From contig NZ_FZPC01000015.1 of the NCBI RefSeq assembly GCF_900187975.1, forward strand, positions 104,607-168,606: a stretch of DNA of 64,000 nt, written 5' to 3'. The DNA is from Pseudomonas delhiensis. Lineage in GTDB: Bacteria; Pseudomonadota; Gammaproteobacteria; Pseudomonadales; Pseudomonadaceae. This document shows, piece by piece, positions 43,911 through 53,179 of this stretch. The stretch's first letter is position 1; each line of letters begins with the position of its first letter. Position numbers and translations under genes: made by a program. The notes under the pieces were generated by a model. That model was given only the letters and a program-made list of their open reading frames with translations. It searched no databases and had not been told where the DNA came from.

Positions 43911-44657
43911 ATGAACGCCGCCATGAGCCCCGCCGAATTCGAGCAGGCGCTGCGCGCCAAGGGCGCCTGCTACCACATCCACCACCCGTTCCACGTGGCC
44001 ATGTACGAGGGCCGCTCCACCCGCGAGCAGATCCAGGGCTGGGTGGCCAACCGCTTCTACTACCAGATGAACATCCCGCTGAAGGACGCCGCCATCCTCG
44101 CCAACTGCCCGGACTGCGACACCCGCCGCGAGTGGGTGCAGCGCATCCTCGACCACGACGGCCGCCCCGGCGAGCCCGGCGGCATCGAGGCCTGGCTGCG
44201 CCTGGCCGAGGCGGTGGGGCTGGAGCGCGAGCAGGTGCTGTCCCAGGAACTGGTGCTGCCCGGCGTGCGCTTCGCGGTGGACGCCTACGTCAACTTCGCC
44301 CGCCGCGCCAACTGGCAGGAGGCCGCCAGCAGCTCGCTGACCGAACTGTTCGCCCCGCAGATCCACCAGTCGCGGCTGGATGCCTGGCCGCAGCACTACC
44401 CGTGGATAGACGCGGCCGGCTACGACTACTTCCGTAGCCGCCTGTCCCAGGCGCGCCGCGACGTCGAGCACGGCCTGCGCATCACCCTCGGCCACTACCG
44501 CACCCGCGAGGCCCAGGAACGCATGCTGGAGATCCTGCAGTTCAAGCTCGACGTGCTCTGGAGCATGCTCGACGCCATGAGCATGGCCTACGAGCTGGAG
44601 CGCCCGCCGTACCACACGGTCACCCGCGAGCGCATCTGGCACCGGGGGCTGCTGTGA
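43911..44657 (+). CDS. pqqC: PQQ synthase PqqC
   Basis: 248 residues of the heme-oxygenase-like PqqC family. Characteristic segments: [34 protein letters not shown] and [18 protein letters not shown]. It performs the final ring closure and eight-electron oxidation to PQQ, using no metal. The stop overlaps the pqqD start (TGATGA arrangement), giving translational coupling. Confidence 0.96.
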   Translation: MNAAMSPAEFEQALRAKGACYHIHHPFHVAMYEGRSTREQIQGWVANRFYYQMNIPLKDAAILANCPDCDTRREWVQRILDHDGRPGEPGGIEAWLRLAEAVGLEREQVLSQELVLPGVRFAVDAYVNFARRANWQEAASSSLTELFAPQIHQSRLDAWPQHYPWIDAAGYDYFRSRLSQARRDVEHGLRITLGHYRTREAQERMLEILQFKLDVLWSMLDAMSMAYELERPPYHTVTRERIWHRGLL

Positions 44658-44935
44658 TGAGCCTGCCATCGCTGGACAGCGTGCCGCGCATTCGCCGCGG
44701 CTTCCGCCTGCAGTTCGAACCGGCCCAGGGCTGCCACGTGCTGCTCTACCCGGAGGGCATGGTCAAGCTCAACGACAGCGCCGGGGAAATCCTCCAGCGC
44801 GTCGATGGCAGCCGCGACGTGGCGGCGATCATCGCCGAGCTGAGCAAGAGCTTCCCCGGCGTGCCGGGCATCGACGAAGACATCCTGGCGTTCCTCGAGG
44901 TGGCCCATGCGCAATTCTGGATCGAGCTGCACTGA
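44657..44935 (+). CDS. pqqD: PQQ peptide chaperone PqqD
   Basis: 92 residues with the RRE (winged helix-like) fold that presents PqqA to PqqE. Characteristic segments: [34 protein letters not shown]. The ATG at 44657 overlaps the pqqC stop. The C-terminus overlaps the start of pqqE by 29 bases, an unusually long overlap that suggests tight stoichiometry of the pair. Confidence 0.93.
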   Translation: MSLPSLDSVPRIRRGFRLQFEPAQGCHVLLYPEGMVKLNDSAGEILQRVDGSRDVAAIIAELSKSFPGVPGIDEDILAFLEVAHAQFWIELH

Positions 44936-46052
44936 AGGCGCCGGCCCGCCGCTGTGGCTGCTGGCCGAGCTGACCTACCGCTGCCCGCTGCAGTGCCCGT
45001 ACTGCTCCAACCCGCTGGACTTCGCCAAACAGGGCGGCGAGCTTTCCACCGCCGAGTGGATCGAGGTGTTCCGCCAGGCCCGCGAGCTGGGCGCCGCGCA
45101 GCTGGGCTTCTCCGGCGGCGAGCCGCTGCTGCGCCAGGACCTCGCCGAACTGATCGGCGCGGCCCGCGGGCTGGGCTTCTACACCAACCTGATCACCTCC
45201 GGCATCGGCCTCACCGAAGCGCGCCTGGCGCAGTTCGCCGAGGCCGGGCTGGACCACATCCAAATCAGCTTCCAGGCCGCCGACGAGGAGGTGAACAACC
45301 TGCTCGCCGGCTCGCGCAAGGCCTTCGCCCAGAAGCTGGCGATGGCCCGCGCGGTGAAGGCCCACGGCTACCCGATGGTGCTCAACTTCGTCACCCACCG
45401 GCACAACATCGACAACATCGGGCGCATCATCGAGCTGTGCATCGAACTGGAGGCGGACTTCGTCGAACTCGCCACCTGCCAGTTCTACGGCTGGGCCGAA
45501 CTCAACCGCGCCGGCCTGCTGCCCACCCGCGCGCAGCTGGAGCGCGCCGAGCGCATCACCAACGAGTACCGCGAGCGCCTGGCCGCCGCCGGCAACCCCT
45601 GCAAGCTGATCTTCGTCACCCCGGACTACTACGAGGAGCGGCCCAAGGCCTGCATGGGCGGCTGGGCCAGCGTGTTCCTCGACGTCACCCCCGACGGCAC
45701 CGCGCTGCCGTGCCACAGCGCGCGGCAGTTGCCGGTCAAATTCCCCAACGTGCGTGAGCACAGCCTCCAGCACATCTGGTACGAGTCCTTCGGCTTCAAC
45801 CGCTACCGCGGCGATGCCTGGATGCCCGAGCCGTGCCGCTCCTGCTCGGAGAAGGAGCGGGACCACGGCGGCTGCCGCTGCCAGGCCTACATGCTCACCG
45901 GCAACGCCGACGCCACCGACCCGGTGTGCGCCAAGTCGGAGCACCACGGGCTGATCCTCGACGCCCGGCGCCAGGCCGAGGAAGCGCCGCAGGGCCTGGA
46001 CCAGCTCACCTGGCGCAACCAGCGTGCCTCGCAACTGATCTGCAAGGCCTGA
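44907..46052 (+). CDS. pqqE: Radical SAM enzyme PqqE
   Basis: 381 residues. The [4Fe-4S] motif is CPLQCPYC near residue 26, with the SAM site [13 protein letters not shown]; the C-terminal SPASM cysteines are in [29 protein letters not shown] and PVCAKSEHH. It forms the carbon-carbon bond between Glu and Tyr of PqqA. The start at 44907 lies inside pqqD; no better ATG is present. Confidence 0.95.
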   Translation: MRNSGSSCTEGAGPPLWLLAELTYRCPLQCPYCSNPLDFAKQGGELSTAEWIEVFRQARELGAAQLGFSGGEPLLRQDLAELIGAARGLGFYTNLITSGIGLTEARLAQFAEAGLDHIQISFQAADEEVNNLLAGSRKAFAQKLAMARAVKAHGYPMVLNFVTHRHNIDNIGRIIELCIELEADFVELATCQFYGWAELNRAGLLPTRAQLERAERITNEYRERLAAAGNPCKLIFVTPDYYEERPKACMGGWASVFLDVTPDGTALPCHSARQLPVKFPNVREHSLQHIWYESFGFNRYRGDAWMPEPCRSCSEKERDHGGCRCQAYMLTGNADATDPVCAKSEHHGLILDARRQAEEAPQGLDQLTWRNQRASQLICKA

Positions 46053-46054
46053 GG

Positions 46055-47887
46055 GTGCGCAGCCTGGCCCATGGCGACTGGCCCAGCGCCTGGAGCGCCG
46101 AGCGCGCGGTGGCGGCGGGGCGCGACTTCGCCGAACTGCATGCGGCCCATGGCGGGCTGCTGTGGCTGGCGTTCGAGCCGCGCAGCGCGCGCTGCCGCCT
46201 GTACCTGTGGCGCGCCGGCGAGCTGCAGGAACTGACGCCCCCCGGGGCCTCGGCGCGCAGCCGCGTCTACGAGTACGGCGGCGGCGCCTGCTGCGCCACC
46301 GCCGACGGCGCGGCCTGGGTGGAGGAGGGCGACCAGCAGGTGCGCTGGCTGCGCTTCGGCGAGCCGCCCCGGCAACTGACCGGGCGCCCGCAGTGCCGCT
46401 ATGGCGACCTGCACTACGTGGCGGCCTGGAACGCGCTGCTGGCGGTGGAGGAAAGCCGCGAGGGCGATGCCGTGATCCACCGCATCGTGCGCCTGGCGGT
46501 CGACGGCGCGCGCCAGGTCGTTGCCGAGGGCGCGGACTTCTACACCGCGCCGGTAGCCGCGCCCGACGGGGCGCGCATCGCCTGGGTGGAATGGGACCGC
46601 CCGCAACAACCCTGGACCGCGACCCGCCTGTGCCTGCTGCAGGACGGCCTGCGCCGCTGCCTGGCGGGCGAGGGCGGCGGCGAGTCGATCCAGCAGCCAC
46701 GCTTCGACGGCCAGGGCCGCCTGCACTGGCTGAGCGACCGCAGCGGCTGGTGGCGCCCCGAGCTCGAGGATGGACAAGCCGGTGCCTTCGCCGCCGCCGA
46801 CCATGCCCCGGCGCCCTGGCAACTGGGCGGGCGCAGCTACCTGCCGCTGGCCAATGGCGAGATGCTGCTGAGCCGCTTCGAGGAGGGTCGCGGCCTGCTG
46901 GTCCTGCGTGCCGCCGAGGGCAGCGAACGGCGGCTGGCCCCGGACTTCTCGCGCTTCCGCGCCCTGGCCGCCGACGCCACGCATTTCTATTGCATCGCCG
47001 CCGCCGAGGACCGCCTGCCGGCGGTGCTGGCCATCGGCCGCGACGATGGCCACGTACAGCTGCTCTGCGGCGGTGAGCGCCCGCTGCAGGACGCCGAGCT
47101 GTCGCGCCCGCAGCCCTTCGCCTACCCGGTGGCCGGCAACGAGCGCGGCCACGGCTTCTTCTACCCGCCGCGCAATGCCCAGTGCCGCGGCCCGGCGGGG
47201 CGGCGGCCGCCGCTGGTGGTGTTCCTGCATGGCGGGCCGACCTCGGCCTGCTACCCGGCGTTCGATGCGCGCATCCAGTTCTGGACCCAGCGCGGCTTCG
47301 CCGTGGCCGACCTCAACCACCGCGGCAGCGCCAACTTCGGCCGCGCCTACCGCGAGCGGCTGCGCGGCGAATGGGGCAGGGTGGAGGTGCAGGACATCTG
47401 GGCGGCGGTGGTGCGGCTGGCCGCCGACGGGCAGATCGACCGCCAGCGGGTGTTCGTCCGCGGCGCCAGCGCCGGCGGCTACAGCGCGCTCTGCGCCCTG
47501 GCCTTCGTCGGCGGCTTCCGCGGCGGCGCCAGCCTCTATGGCGTCAGCGACCCGCTGGCGCTGGGGCGGGTGACGCACAAGTTCGAGGCCGACTACCTCG
47601 GCTGGCTGATCGGCGACCCGCAGCGCGACGCCCGCCGCTACCGGGCGCGCACGCCGCTGCTGCACGCCGCGCGCATCCAGGCGCCGGTGATCTTCTTCCA
47701 GGGCGAGCTGGACGCGGTGGTGGTGCCCGAGCAGACCCGCGCCATGGTCGCCAGCCTGCGCCAGCGCGGCCTGGCCGTGGAATGCCACCTGTACCCCGGC
47801 GAGCGCCACGGCTTCCGACAGGCGGCCAACCTGGCCCACGCGCTGGATGCCGAGTGGCGCTTCTACCGCGCGCTGCTGGGCGGCTGA
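46055..47887 (+). CDS. pqqH: Prolyl oligopeptidase-family peptidase PqqH
   Basis: 610 residues from a GTG start three bases after the pqqE stop. An N-terminal propeller domain (about 1-350) precedes an alpha/beta-hydrolase S9 domain: nucleophile Ser in VFVRGASAGGYSAL, Asp in QGELDAVVVPE and His in YPGERHGFRQ. The length matches the S9 peptidase (PA1990) after pqqE in P. aeruginosa. It has no signal peptide; it probably trims PqqA-derived peptide. No pqqF is seen in this window. An ATG start would lose the N-terminal blade. Confidence 0.88.
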   Translation: MRSLAHGDWPSAWSAERAVAAGRDFAELHAAHGGLLWLAFEPRSARCRLYLWRAGELQELTPPGASARSRVYEYGGGACCATADGAAWVEEGDQQVRWLRFGEPPRQLTGRPQCRYGDLHYVAAWNALLAVEESREGDAVIHRIVRLAVDGARQVVAEGADFYTAPVAAPDGARIAWVEWDRPQQPWTATRLCLLQDGLRRCLAGEGGGESIQQPRFDGQGRLHWLSDRSGWWRPELEDGQAGAFAAADHAPAPWQLGGRSYLPLANGEMLLSRFEEGRGLLVLRAAEGSERRLAPDFSRFRALAADATHFYCIAAAEDRLPAVLAIGRDDGHVQLLCGGERPLQDAELSRPQPFAYPVAGNERGHGFFYPPRNAQCRGPAGRRPPLVVFLHGGPTSACYPAFDARIQFWTQRGFAVADLNHRGSANFGRAYRERLRGEWGRVEVQDIWAAVVRLAADGQIDRQRVFVRGASAGGYSALCALAFVGGFRGGASLYGVSDPLALGRVTHKFEADYLGWLIGDPQRDARRYRARTPLLHAARIQAPVIFFQGELDAVVVPEQTRAMVASLRQRGLAVECHLYPGERHGFRQAANLAHALDAEWRFYRALLGG

Positions 47888-47968
47888 CGGCCGGGCCAAG
47901 GTCGCATTGCAATCGCCGGCGGATGCAGTAGGCTCGCGGAAACATTTCATAACAAGAACAAGCACCCC

Positions 47969-49132
47969 ATGAGCCACGACCTCAGCCTGCTGCGCAAATT
48001 CGTCTCGCCAGAGATCATCTTCGGGGCCGGTTGCCGGCACACCGTCGCCAACTACGCCAAGACCTTCGGCGCCCGCAAGGTGCTGCTGGTGTCCGACCCC
48101 GGCGTGCTCGCCGCCGGCTGGGTGGCCGACGTGCAGGCCAGCCTGGCCGGGCAGGGCATTGACCATTGCCTGTACACCGACGTATCCCCAAACCCGCGCG
48201 TGGAAGAAGTGATGCGCGGCGCCGACATCTACCGCAGCGAAGGCTGCAACGTGATAGTCGCGGTCGGCGGCGGCAGCCCCATGGACTGCGCCAAGGGCAT
48301 CGGCATCGTCGCCGCCCACGGCCGCAACATCCTCGAGTTCGAGGGCGTGGACAAGCTGCGCGTGCCCAGCCCGCCGCTGATCCTCATCCCCACCACCGCC
48401 GGCACCTCGGCCGACGTCTCGCAGTTCGTCATCATCTCCAACCAGGACGAGCGCATGAAGTTCTCGGTGGTGAGCAAGGCGGTGGTGCCCGACGTGTCGC
48501 TGATCGACCCGGAAACCACCCTGAGCATGGACCGCTTCCTCTCCGCCTGCACCGGCATCGACGCCCTGGTGCACGCCATCGAGGCCTTCGTCTCCACCGG
48601 CCACGGCCCGCTCACCGACAGCCACGCGCTGGAGGCCATGCGCCTGATCGACGGCAACCTGGTGCAGATGATCGCCAACCCCGACGACATCGCCCTGCGC
48701 GAGAAGATCATGCTCGGCAGCATGCAGGCCGGGCTGGCCTTCTCCAACGCCATCCTCGGCGCGGTGCACGCCATGTCCCACAGCCTGGGCGGCTACCTCG
48801 ACCTGCCCCATGGGCTGTGCAACGCGGTGCTGGTGGAGCACGTGGTGGCCTTCAACTACAACGCCGCGCCCGAGCGCTTCAAGGTGATCGCCGAGACCTT
48901 TGGCATCGACTGCCGCGGCCTGACCCACGCGCAGATCCGCCAGCGCCTGGTCGAGCACCTGATCGCCCTCAAGCGCGCCGTGGGCTTCCACGAGACCCTC
49001 GGCCCGCACGGCGTGGGCATCTCCGACATCCCCTTCCTGTCGCGCCACGCCATGCAGGACCCGTGCATCCTCACCAACCCGCGCGAGTCCAGCCAGCGCG
49101 ACGTCGAGGTGGTCTATGGCGAGGCCCTCTGA
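47969..49132 (+). CDS. ercA: Iron-containing alcohol dehydrogenase ErcA
   Basis: 387 residues of the group III (iron-dependent) alcohol dehydrogenase family: GGGSPMDCAKGIG in the NAD-binding part, TAGTSADVSQF, and metal-binding His residues in AVHAMSHSLGGYLDLPHG with Asp in DALVHAIEAF. In P. aeruginosa ErcA acts in regulation of the ethanol oxidation system rather than as a main catabolic enzyme. Its end overlaps the sensor kinase ercS by 17 bases, supporting the link. Cytoplasmic. Confidence 0.9.
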   Translation: MSHDLSLLRKFVSPEIIFGAGCRHTVANYAKTFGARKVLLVSDPGVLAAGWVADVQASLAGQGIDHCLYTDVSPNPRVEEVMRGADIYRSEGCNVIVAVGGGSPMDCAKGIGIVAAHGRNILEFEGVDKLRVPSPPLILIPTTAGTSADVSQFVIISNQDERMKFSVVSKAVVPDVSLIDPETTLSMDRFLSACTGIDALVHAIEAFVSTGHGPLTDSHALEAMRLIDGNLVQMIANPDDIALREKIMLGSMQAGLAFSNAILGAVHAMSHSLGGYLDLPHGLCNAVLVEHVVAFNYNAAPERFKVIAETFGIDCRGLTHAQIRQRLVEHLIALKRAVGFHETLGPHGVGISDIPFLSRHAMQDPCILTNPRESSQRDVEVVYGEAL

Positions 49133-50813
49133 GCCCCAGCAGGACGCCCTGGCGGCGCTGCTCGGCCTGGGCAGCCACTCCACGCGCAAGAGCCACTACC
49201 CCGAGCTGCTGGCGCGCCTGGAGGAACTGGAAACCGAGCGCAACCGCTACAAGTGGCTGTTCGAGCACGCCGTGCACGGCATCTTCCAGGCCAGCCTCAG
49301 CGACGGCCTGCGCGCGGCCAACCCGGCCCTGGCGCGGATGCTCGGCTACGCCGACCCGCAGCAGGTGCTGTGGAACCTGCAGGACATGGCCACGCAGCTG
49401 TTCGCCGGCGGCGAGACGGAGATGCGCCGCATCCGCGACCTGCTGCGCGAGCAGGGTGGGCTGTTCGGCTACGAGACGCGCCTGCTGCGCAAGGACGGCA
49501 GCCACGTCGACGTGCTCATGAACCTGCTGCTCAAGCCCGACGAGGAAGGCCTGGTGGAAGGCTTCGTCGCCGACATCACCGAGCGCATCCAGGCCCAGCA
49601 GCGCCTGCAGACCCTCAACGAGGAGCTGGAGCAGCGGGTGGCCGAGCGCACCGGCGAGCTGGAAGCGCTGAACCACCAGCTGCGCGAGGCCCGTGACGCC
49701 GCCGAGGCGGCCAACCACAGCAAGGACAAGTACCTGGCGGCGGCCAGCCACGACCTGCTGCAGCCGCTCAACGCCGCGCGGCTGCTGGTGGCCACCCTGC
49801 GCGAACGGCAGCTGCCGGGCGCCGAGCAGCAACTGGTGGAGCGCACCCACCAGGCCCTGGAAGGCGCCGAGAACCTGCTCACCGACCTGCTGGAGATCGC
49901 CCGCCTGGACCAGAGCGCCATCCGCCCGGACCTGGACGTGCACGGCCTGGATGAACTGCTCGGCCCGCTGGCCTCGGAGTTCGAAAGCGTGGCGTTGTCG
50001 TCCGGCCTGCAACTGCGGGTGCGCATCCCCAACCTGTCGGTGCGCACCGACGCCCGCCTGCTGTCGCGCATCCTGCGCAACTTCCTCAGCAACGCCTGCC
50101 GCTACACCGGCCGTGGTGGCGTGCTGCTGGCCGCGCGACGGCGCGGCGCCAGCGTGCGCCTGGAGGTGTGGGACACCGGCCGCGGCATCCCGGCGGACCA
50201 GTTGCAGGCGATCTTCCTCGAATTCAACCAGCTCGATACCGGCCGCGCCGCCGAGCGCCAGGGCGTGGGCCTGGGCCTGGCCATCGTCGACCGCATCGCC
50301 GGGCTGCTCGGCTGCGCGGTGCAGGTGCGCTCGGTGCCCGGTCGCGGCTCGCTGTTCGCCCTCGAAGTGCCCCTGGCCGAGGCCCTGCCGCCGCGCGCCG
50401 GCGGCGATGCCGCGCCACGCCCTAGCACCGGCGACCCGCTGCCGGGGCGGCGCCTGCTGGTGGTGGACAACGAGACCTCGATCCTCTTCAGCATGGCCGC
50501 GCTGCTCGGCCAGTGGGGTTGCGAGGTGCTCACCGCCACCGACCGCGACGCCGCCCTGGCGCTGCTCGGGCGGCGGCCGCCGGAGGCGATACTCGCCGAC
50601 TACCACCTGGACCACGGCGCCACCGGCTGCGAACTGGTGCGCGACCTGCGCCGCCACTACGGCCGCGAGATCCCCGCGGTGATGATCAGCGCCGACCGCA
50701 GCGACGACTGCCGCCGCGCCCTGCAGCGCCTGGGCATCCCGCTGCTGAACAAGCCGGTGAAGCCGGGCAAGCTGCGCGCGGTGCTCAGCGCCTTGCTCGA
50801 CGCGCCGGCGTGA
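49116..50813 (+). CDS. ercS: Cytoplasmic hybrid sensor kinase ErcS
   Basis: 565 residues without membrane segments: a PAS domain (about 38-155), a coiled coil (about 155-200), HisKA with His212 in AAASHDLLQPLNAARL, an ATPase domain (DTGRGIP, GVGLGLAIVDRI), and a C-terminal receiver with Asp495 in ILADYHLDHGA. It is the soluble hybrid kinase at the top of the erb/era cascade in P. aeruginosa. The overlap with ercA suggests that the enzyme product or NAD state is read by the PAS domain; this is inference. Confidence 0.9.
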   Translation: MARPSEPQQDALAALLGLGSHSTRKSHYPELLARLEELETERNRYKWLFEHAVHGIFQASLSDGLRAANPALARMLGYADPQQVLWNLQDMATQLFAGGETEMRRIRDLLREQGGLFGYETRLLRKDGSHVDVLMNLLLKPDEEGLVEGFVADITERIQAQQRLQTLNEELEQRVAERTGELEALNHQLREARDAAEAANHSKDKYLAAASHDLLQPLNAARLLVATLRERQLPGAEQQLVERTHQALEGAENLLTDLLEIARLDQSAIRPDLDVHGLDELLGPLASEFESVALSSGLQLRVRIPNLSVRTDARLLSRILRNFLSNACRYTGRGGVLLAARRRGASVRLEVWDTGRGIPADQLQAIFLEFNQLDTGRAAERQGVGLGLAIVDRIAGLLGCAVQVRSVPGRGSLFALEVPLAEALPPRAGGDAAPRPSTGDPLPGRRLLVVDNETSILFSMAALLGQWGCEVLTATDRDAALALLGRRPPEAILADYHLDHGATGCELVRDLRRHYGREIPAVMISADRSDDCRRALQRLGIPLLNKPVKPGKLRAVLSALLDAPA

Positions 50814-50952
50814 CCGGCCGGTCATGGGCGGATTCGCACCAGCGGGCTAGAATACCCGGCGCGCCGACGGCTGCGCCCGATCGCCGGTACCGGTCCCGAC
50901 AGGGGGCCGCGCCGTCCGGCAACGGTTTTCCCCGTGTTGAGCCCGTGATGCC

Positions 50953-52467
50953 GTGAAGCGTGATACCCGCGTAGCGTCCCTCCTGCTGTTCATGACCTGC
51001 GTCTCCCTGGCACTGCTGACCGCCTGGCAGACCTGGTCTTCGCGCGAGCGCACCCTGCGTGACGTCAACACCGACATGCTCAACCTCACCCAGGCGCTGG
51101 ACTCCTACACCGAGGGTGTCATCCGCCAGTGCGAGGTGCTGCTGCTGGACCTGGCCGACCGCATCGAGAGCGATGGCCTGGGCCCCCTGCAGCTGGAACA
51201 CCTGCAGGGGTTGCTGGGGCGCCAGCAGAAGGTGCTCAGCCAGGTGCTCGGCATTTCCCTGTTCGACGCGCGCGGCCGCTGGCTGCTGGTGTCCAGCGGC
51301 AACGTCCCGCCGGGGGCGAGCAGCGCGGACCGCGCCTTCTTCATCCACCACCGCGACGACCCCTCGCGGGATATCTTCATCGGCCCGCCGATCCGCGGCC
51401 GCTCCACCGGCCAGTGGGTGATCACCGTCAGCCGCCGCCTCGACCACCCGGACGGAAGCTTCGCCGGCGTGGTGGTGGCGACCCTGAGCATCGAGAACTT
51501 CCTCGGCCTGTTCGGCCGCCTCGACATCGGCCGCCACGGCGCCATGAGCCTGACCCGCGACAACGGCCAGCTACTGGTGCGCCATCCCTTCCGCGAGGCC
51601 GACATGGGCCGCGACCTGTCGGACTCGCCGCTGTTCTCCGACTACCTGCGCCACGCCGACTCCGGCAGCGCCACCACCACCTCGCGCTTCGACGGCGTGG
51701 AGCGGCTCTACGTGTTCCGCCGCAACGACCACTACCCGCTGGTGACCACGGTGGCGCTGAGCAAGGAGGAGGTCCTGCAGGACTGGCGCACCCAGGCCGA
51801 ACTCAACGCCGGCATCGCCCTGGCGCTGCTGGTGGTGCTCGGCTTGACCGGCCAGCGCCTGCTCGTCGGAATTCGCCGGCGCACCCGCGTCAGCCGCCAG
51901 CTCGCCAGCGCCCGCGAGGACCTGCTGCGGGCCAACGACCAGCTGCGCGTGCTGGCCACCCAGGATGCGCTGACCGGCCTGGCCAACCGCCGCTGCTTCG
52001 ACGAGACCCTGGCCACCGAGGCCCGCCGCTGCGCCCGCGAAGGCGCGCCGCTGTCGCTGCTGCTGATCGATATCGACCACTTCAAGCGCTACAACGACAG
52101 CTACGGCCACCAGGCCGGCGACGACTGCCTGAAGGTGGTGGCCGGGCTGCTCGGCGCCTGCGTGCGCCGCCCCGGCGACCTGGTGGCGCGCTATGGCGGC
52201 GAGGAACTGGCGGTGATCCTGCCCAGCACCGACGAAGCCGGCGCCGAGGCGGTGGCCCGCGGCTTCCTGCAGCGCCTGGCGGCCGAGCGCCTGGAACACC
52301 GCGAAAGCCCCTTCGGCGTGGTCACCGCCAGCCTCGGCCTGGCCACCGCCCCGGCCAGGGCGGCCGGCGGCCGGGAATGGCAACTGGTGAACGCCGCCGA
52401 CCGCGCCCTGTACCGCGCCAAGGCCGACGGCCGCAACCGCCTGGAAGTGGAACGCCTGGAGGGCTGA
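50953..52467 (+). CDS. Membrane diguanylate cyclase with dCACHE sensor
   Basis: 504 residues from GTG at 50953: membrane helix near 10-28, a periplasmic double-Cache domain (to about 280; RAFFIHHRDDPSRDIFIGPP is typical), a second helix near 280-305, then GGDEF. The active-site motif GGEEL (415-419) and the inhibitory site RPGD (406-409) are both intact, so an active, product-inhibited cyclase is expected. It follows ercS by 139 bases. The ligand is unknown. It is a local source of c-di-GMP, but not in the fimbrial island. Confidence 0.88.
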   Translation: MKRDTRVASLLLFMTCVSLALLTAWQTWSSRERTLRDVNTDMLNLTQALDSYTEGVIRQCEVLLLDLADRIESDGLGPLQLEHLQGLLGRQQKVLSQVLGISLFDARGRWLLVSSGNVPPGASSADRAFFIHHRDDPSRDIFIGPPIRGRSTGQWVITVSRRLDHPDGSFAGVVVATLSIENFLGLFGRLDIGRHGAMSLTRDNGQLLVRHPFREADMGRDLSDSPLFSDYLRHADSGSATTTSRFDGVERLYVFRRNDHYPLVTTVALSKEEVLQDWRTQAELNAGIALALLVVLGLTGQRLLVGIRRRTRVSRQLASAREDLLRANDQLRVLATQDALTGLANRRCFDETLATEARRCAREGAPLSLLLIDIDHFKRYNDSYGHQAGDDCLKVVAGLLGACVRRPGDLVARYGGEELAVILPSTDEAGAEAVARGFLQRLAAERLEHRESPFGVVTASLGLATAPARAAGGREWQLVNAADRALYRAKADGRNRLEVERLEG

Positions 52468-52499
52468 GGCCCGCCAGGCACTACCCCCATGCAGGCACC

Positions 52500-52610
52500 G
52501 GGCCGCCCTTCGTAGGATGGGGCGAGCCCCATGCGGCCATGGCGATGGGTATCGCTGCGCTCAACGCCATCCTACGGCGCCACAGCCTTTACCCGCTCCT
52601 GCAGGCCAAC
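52500..52610. repeat. Dispersed GGTATCGC element, reversed
   Basis: About 52511-52577 holds GGCGATGGGTATCGCTGCGC and CAACGCCATCCTAC, the reverse of the element at 7577 and 56293. First part of a 712-base gene-free gap. Confidence 0.6.
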
Positions 52611-52632
52611 GCAGGATTCCCCGCCCGTGCCG

Positions 52633-53136
52633 GAGAGGGGGCGGCGTCGATCCGAAGCACAGCCGCCGCCGGGAGGCACGATCGTAGGACCTTGTCCGCG
52701 ATAGCCGGATCCACCGGCGCGATTCGCGGATAGGATCCTACGCCCCCACCCACGCCATTCCCATGTAGGAGCGCGCCCTGCGCGCGAATCGCGGGCAGGG
52801 CCCGCTCCTACAGGTCGGCGCCGGATTCCCCGCCCATGCCGGACAGCCCCTCTCCCGCCTGTGGGAGAGGGGGCGGCGTCGATCCGAAGCACAGCCGCCG
52901 CCGAGAGGCACGATCGTAGGACCTTGTCCGCGATAGCCGGATCCACCGGCGCGATTCGCGGATAGGATCCTACGCCCCCACCCACGCCATTCCCATGTAG
53001 GAGCGCGCCCTGCGCGCGAATCGCGGGCAGGGCCCGCTCCTACAGGTCGGCGCCGGATTCCCCGCCCATGCCGGACAGTCCCTCTCCCGCCTGTGGGAGA
53101 GGGGGCGGCGTCGATCCGAAGCACAGCCGCCGCCGG
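52633..53136. repeat. 232-base tandem duplication, about 2.2 copies
   Basis: The sequence GCGGCGTCGATCCGAAGCAC recurs at 52641, 52873 and 53105, exactly 232 bases apart. Each unit contains a REP-like stem (52765-52811 and 52997-53043) and CGATCGTAGGACCTTGTCCG. The copies differ at only a few positions, so the duplication is recent. Long open frames seen inside are repeat artefacts. Confidence 0.9.
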
Positions 53137-53179
53137 GTAGCGCCATTCGCGCGGCACGAATCACGGACAAGCTCCGCGC

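Noticed and set aside
45887..49189. Leftward 1100-codon frame opposite pqqH and ercA
   Set aside because: Antisense artefact of GC-rich coding DNA; no domain and no promoter context.
52738..53170. Leftward open frames of 66-139 codons in the gap before the MscS gene
   Set aside because: They run through the 232-base tandem repeat and REP-like stems, repeat their own sequence, and lack ribosome sites.
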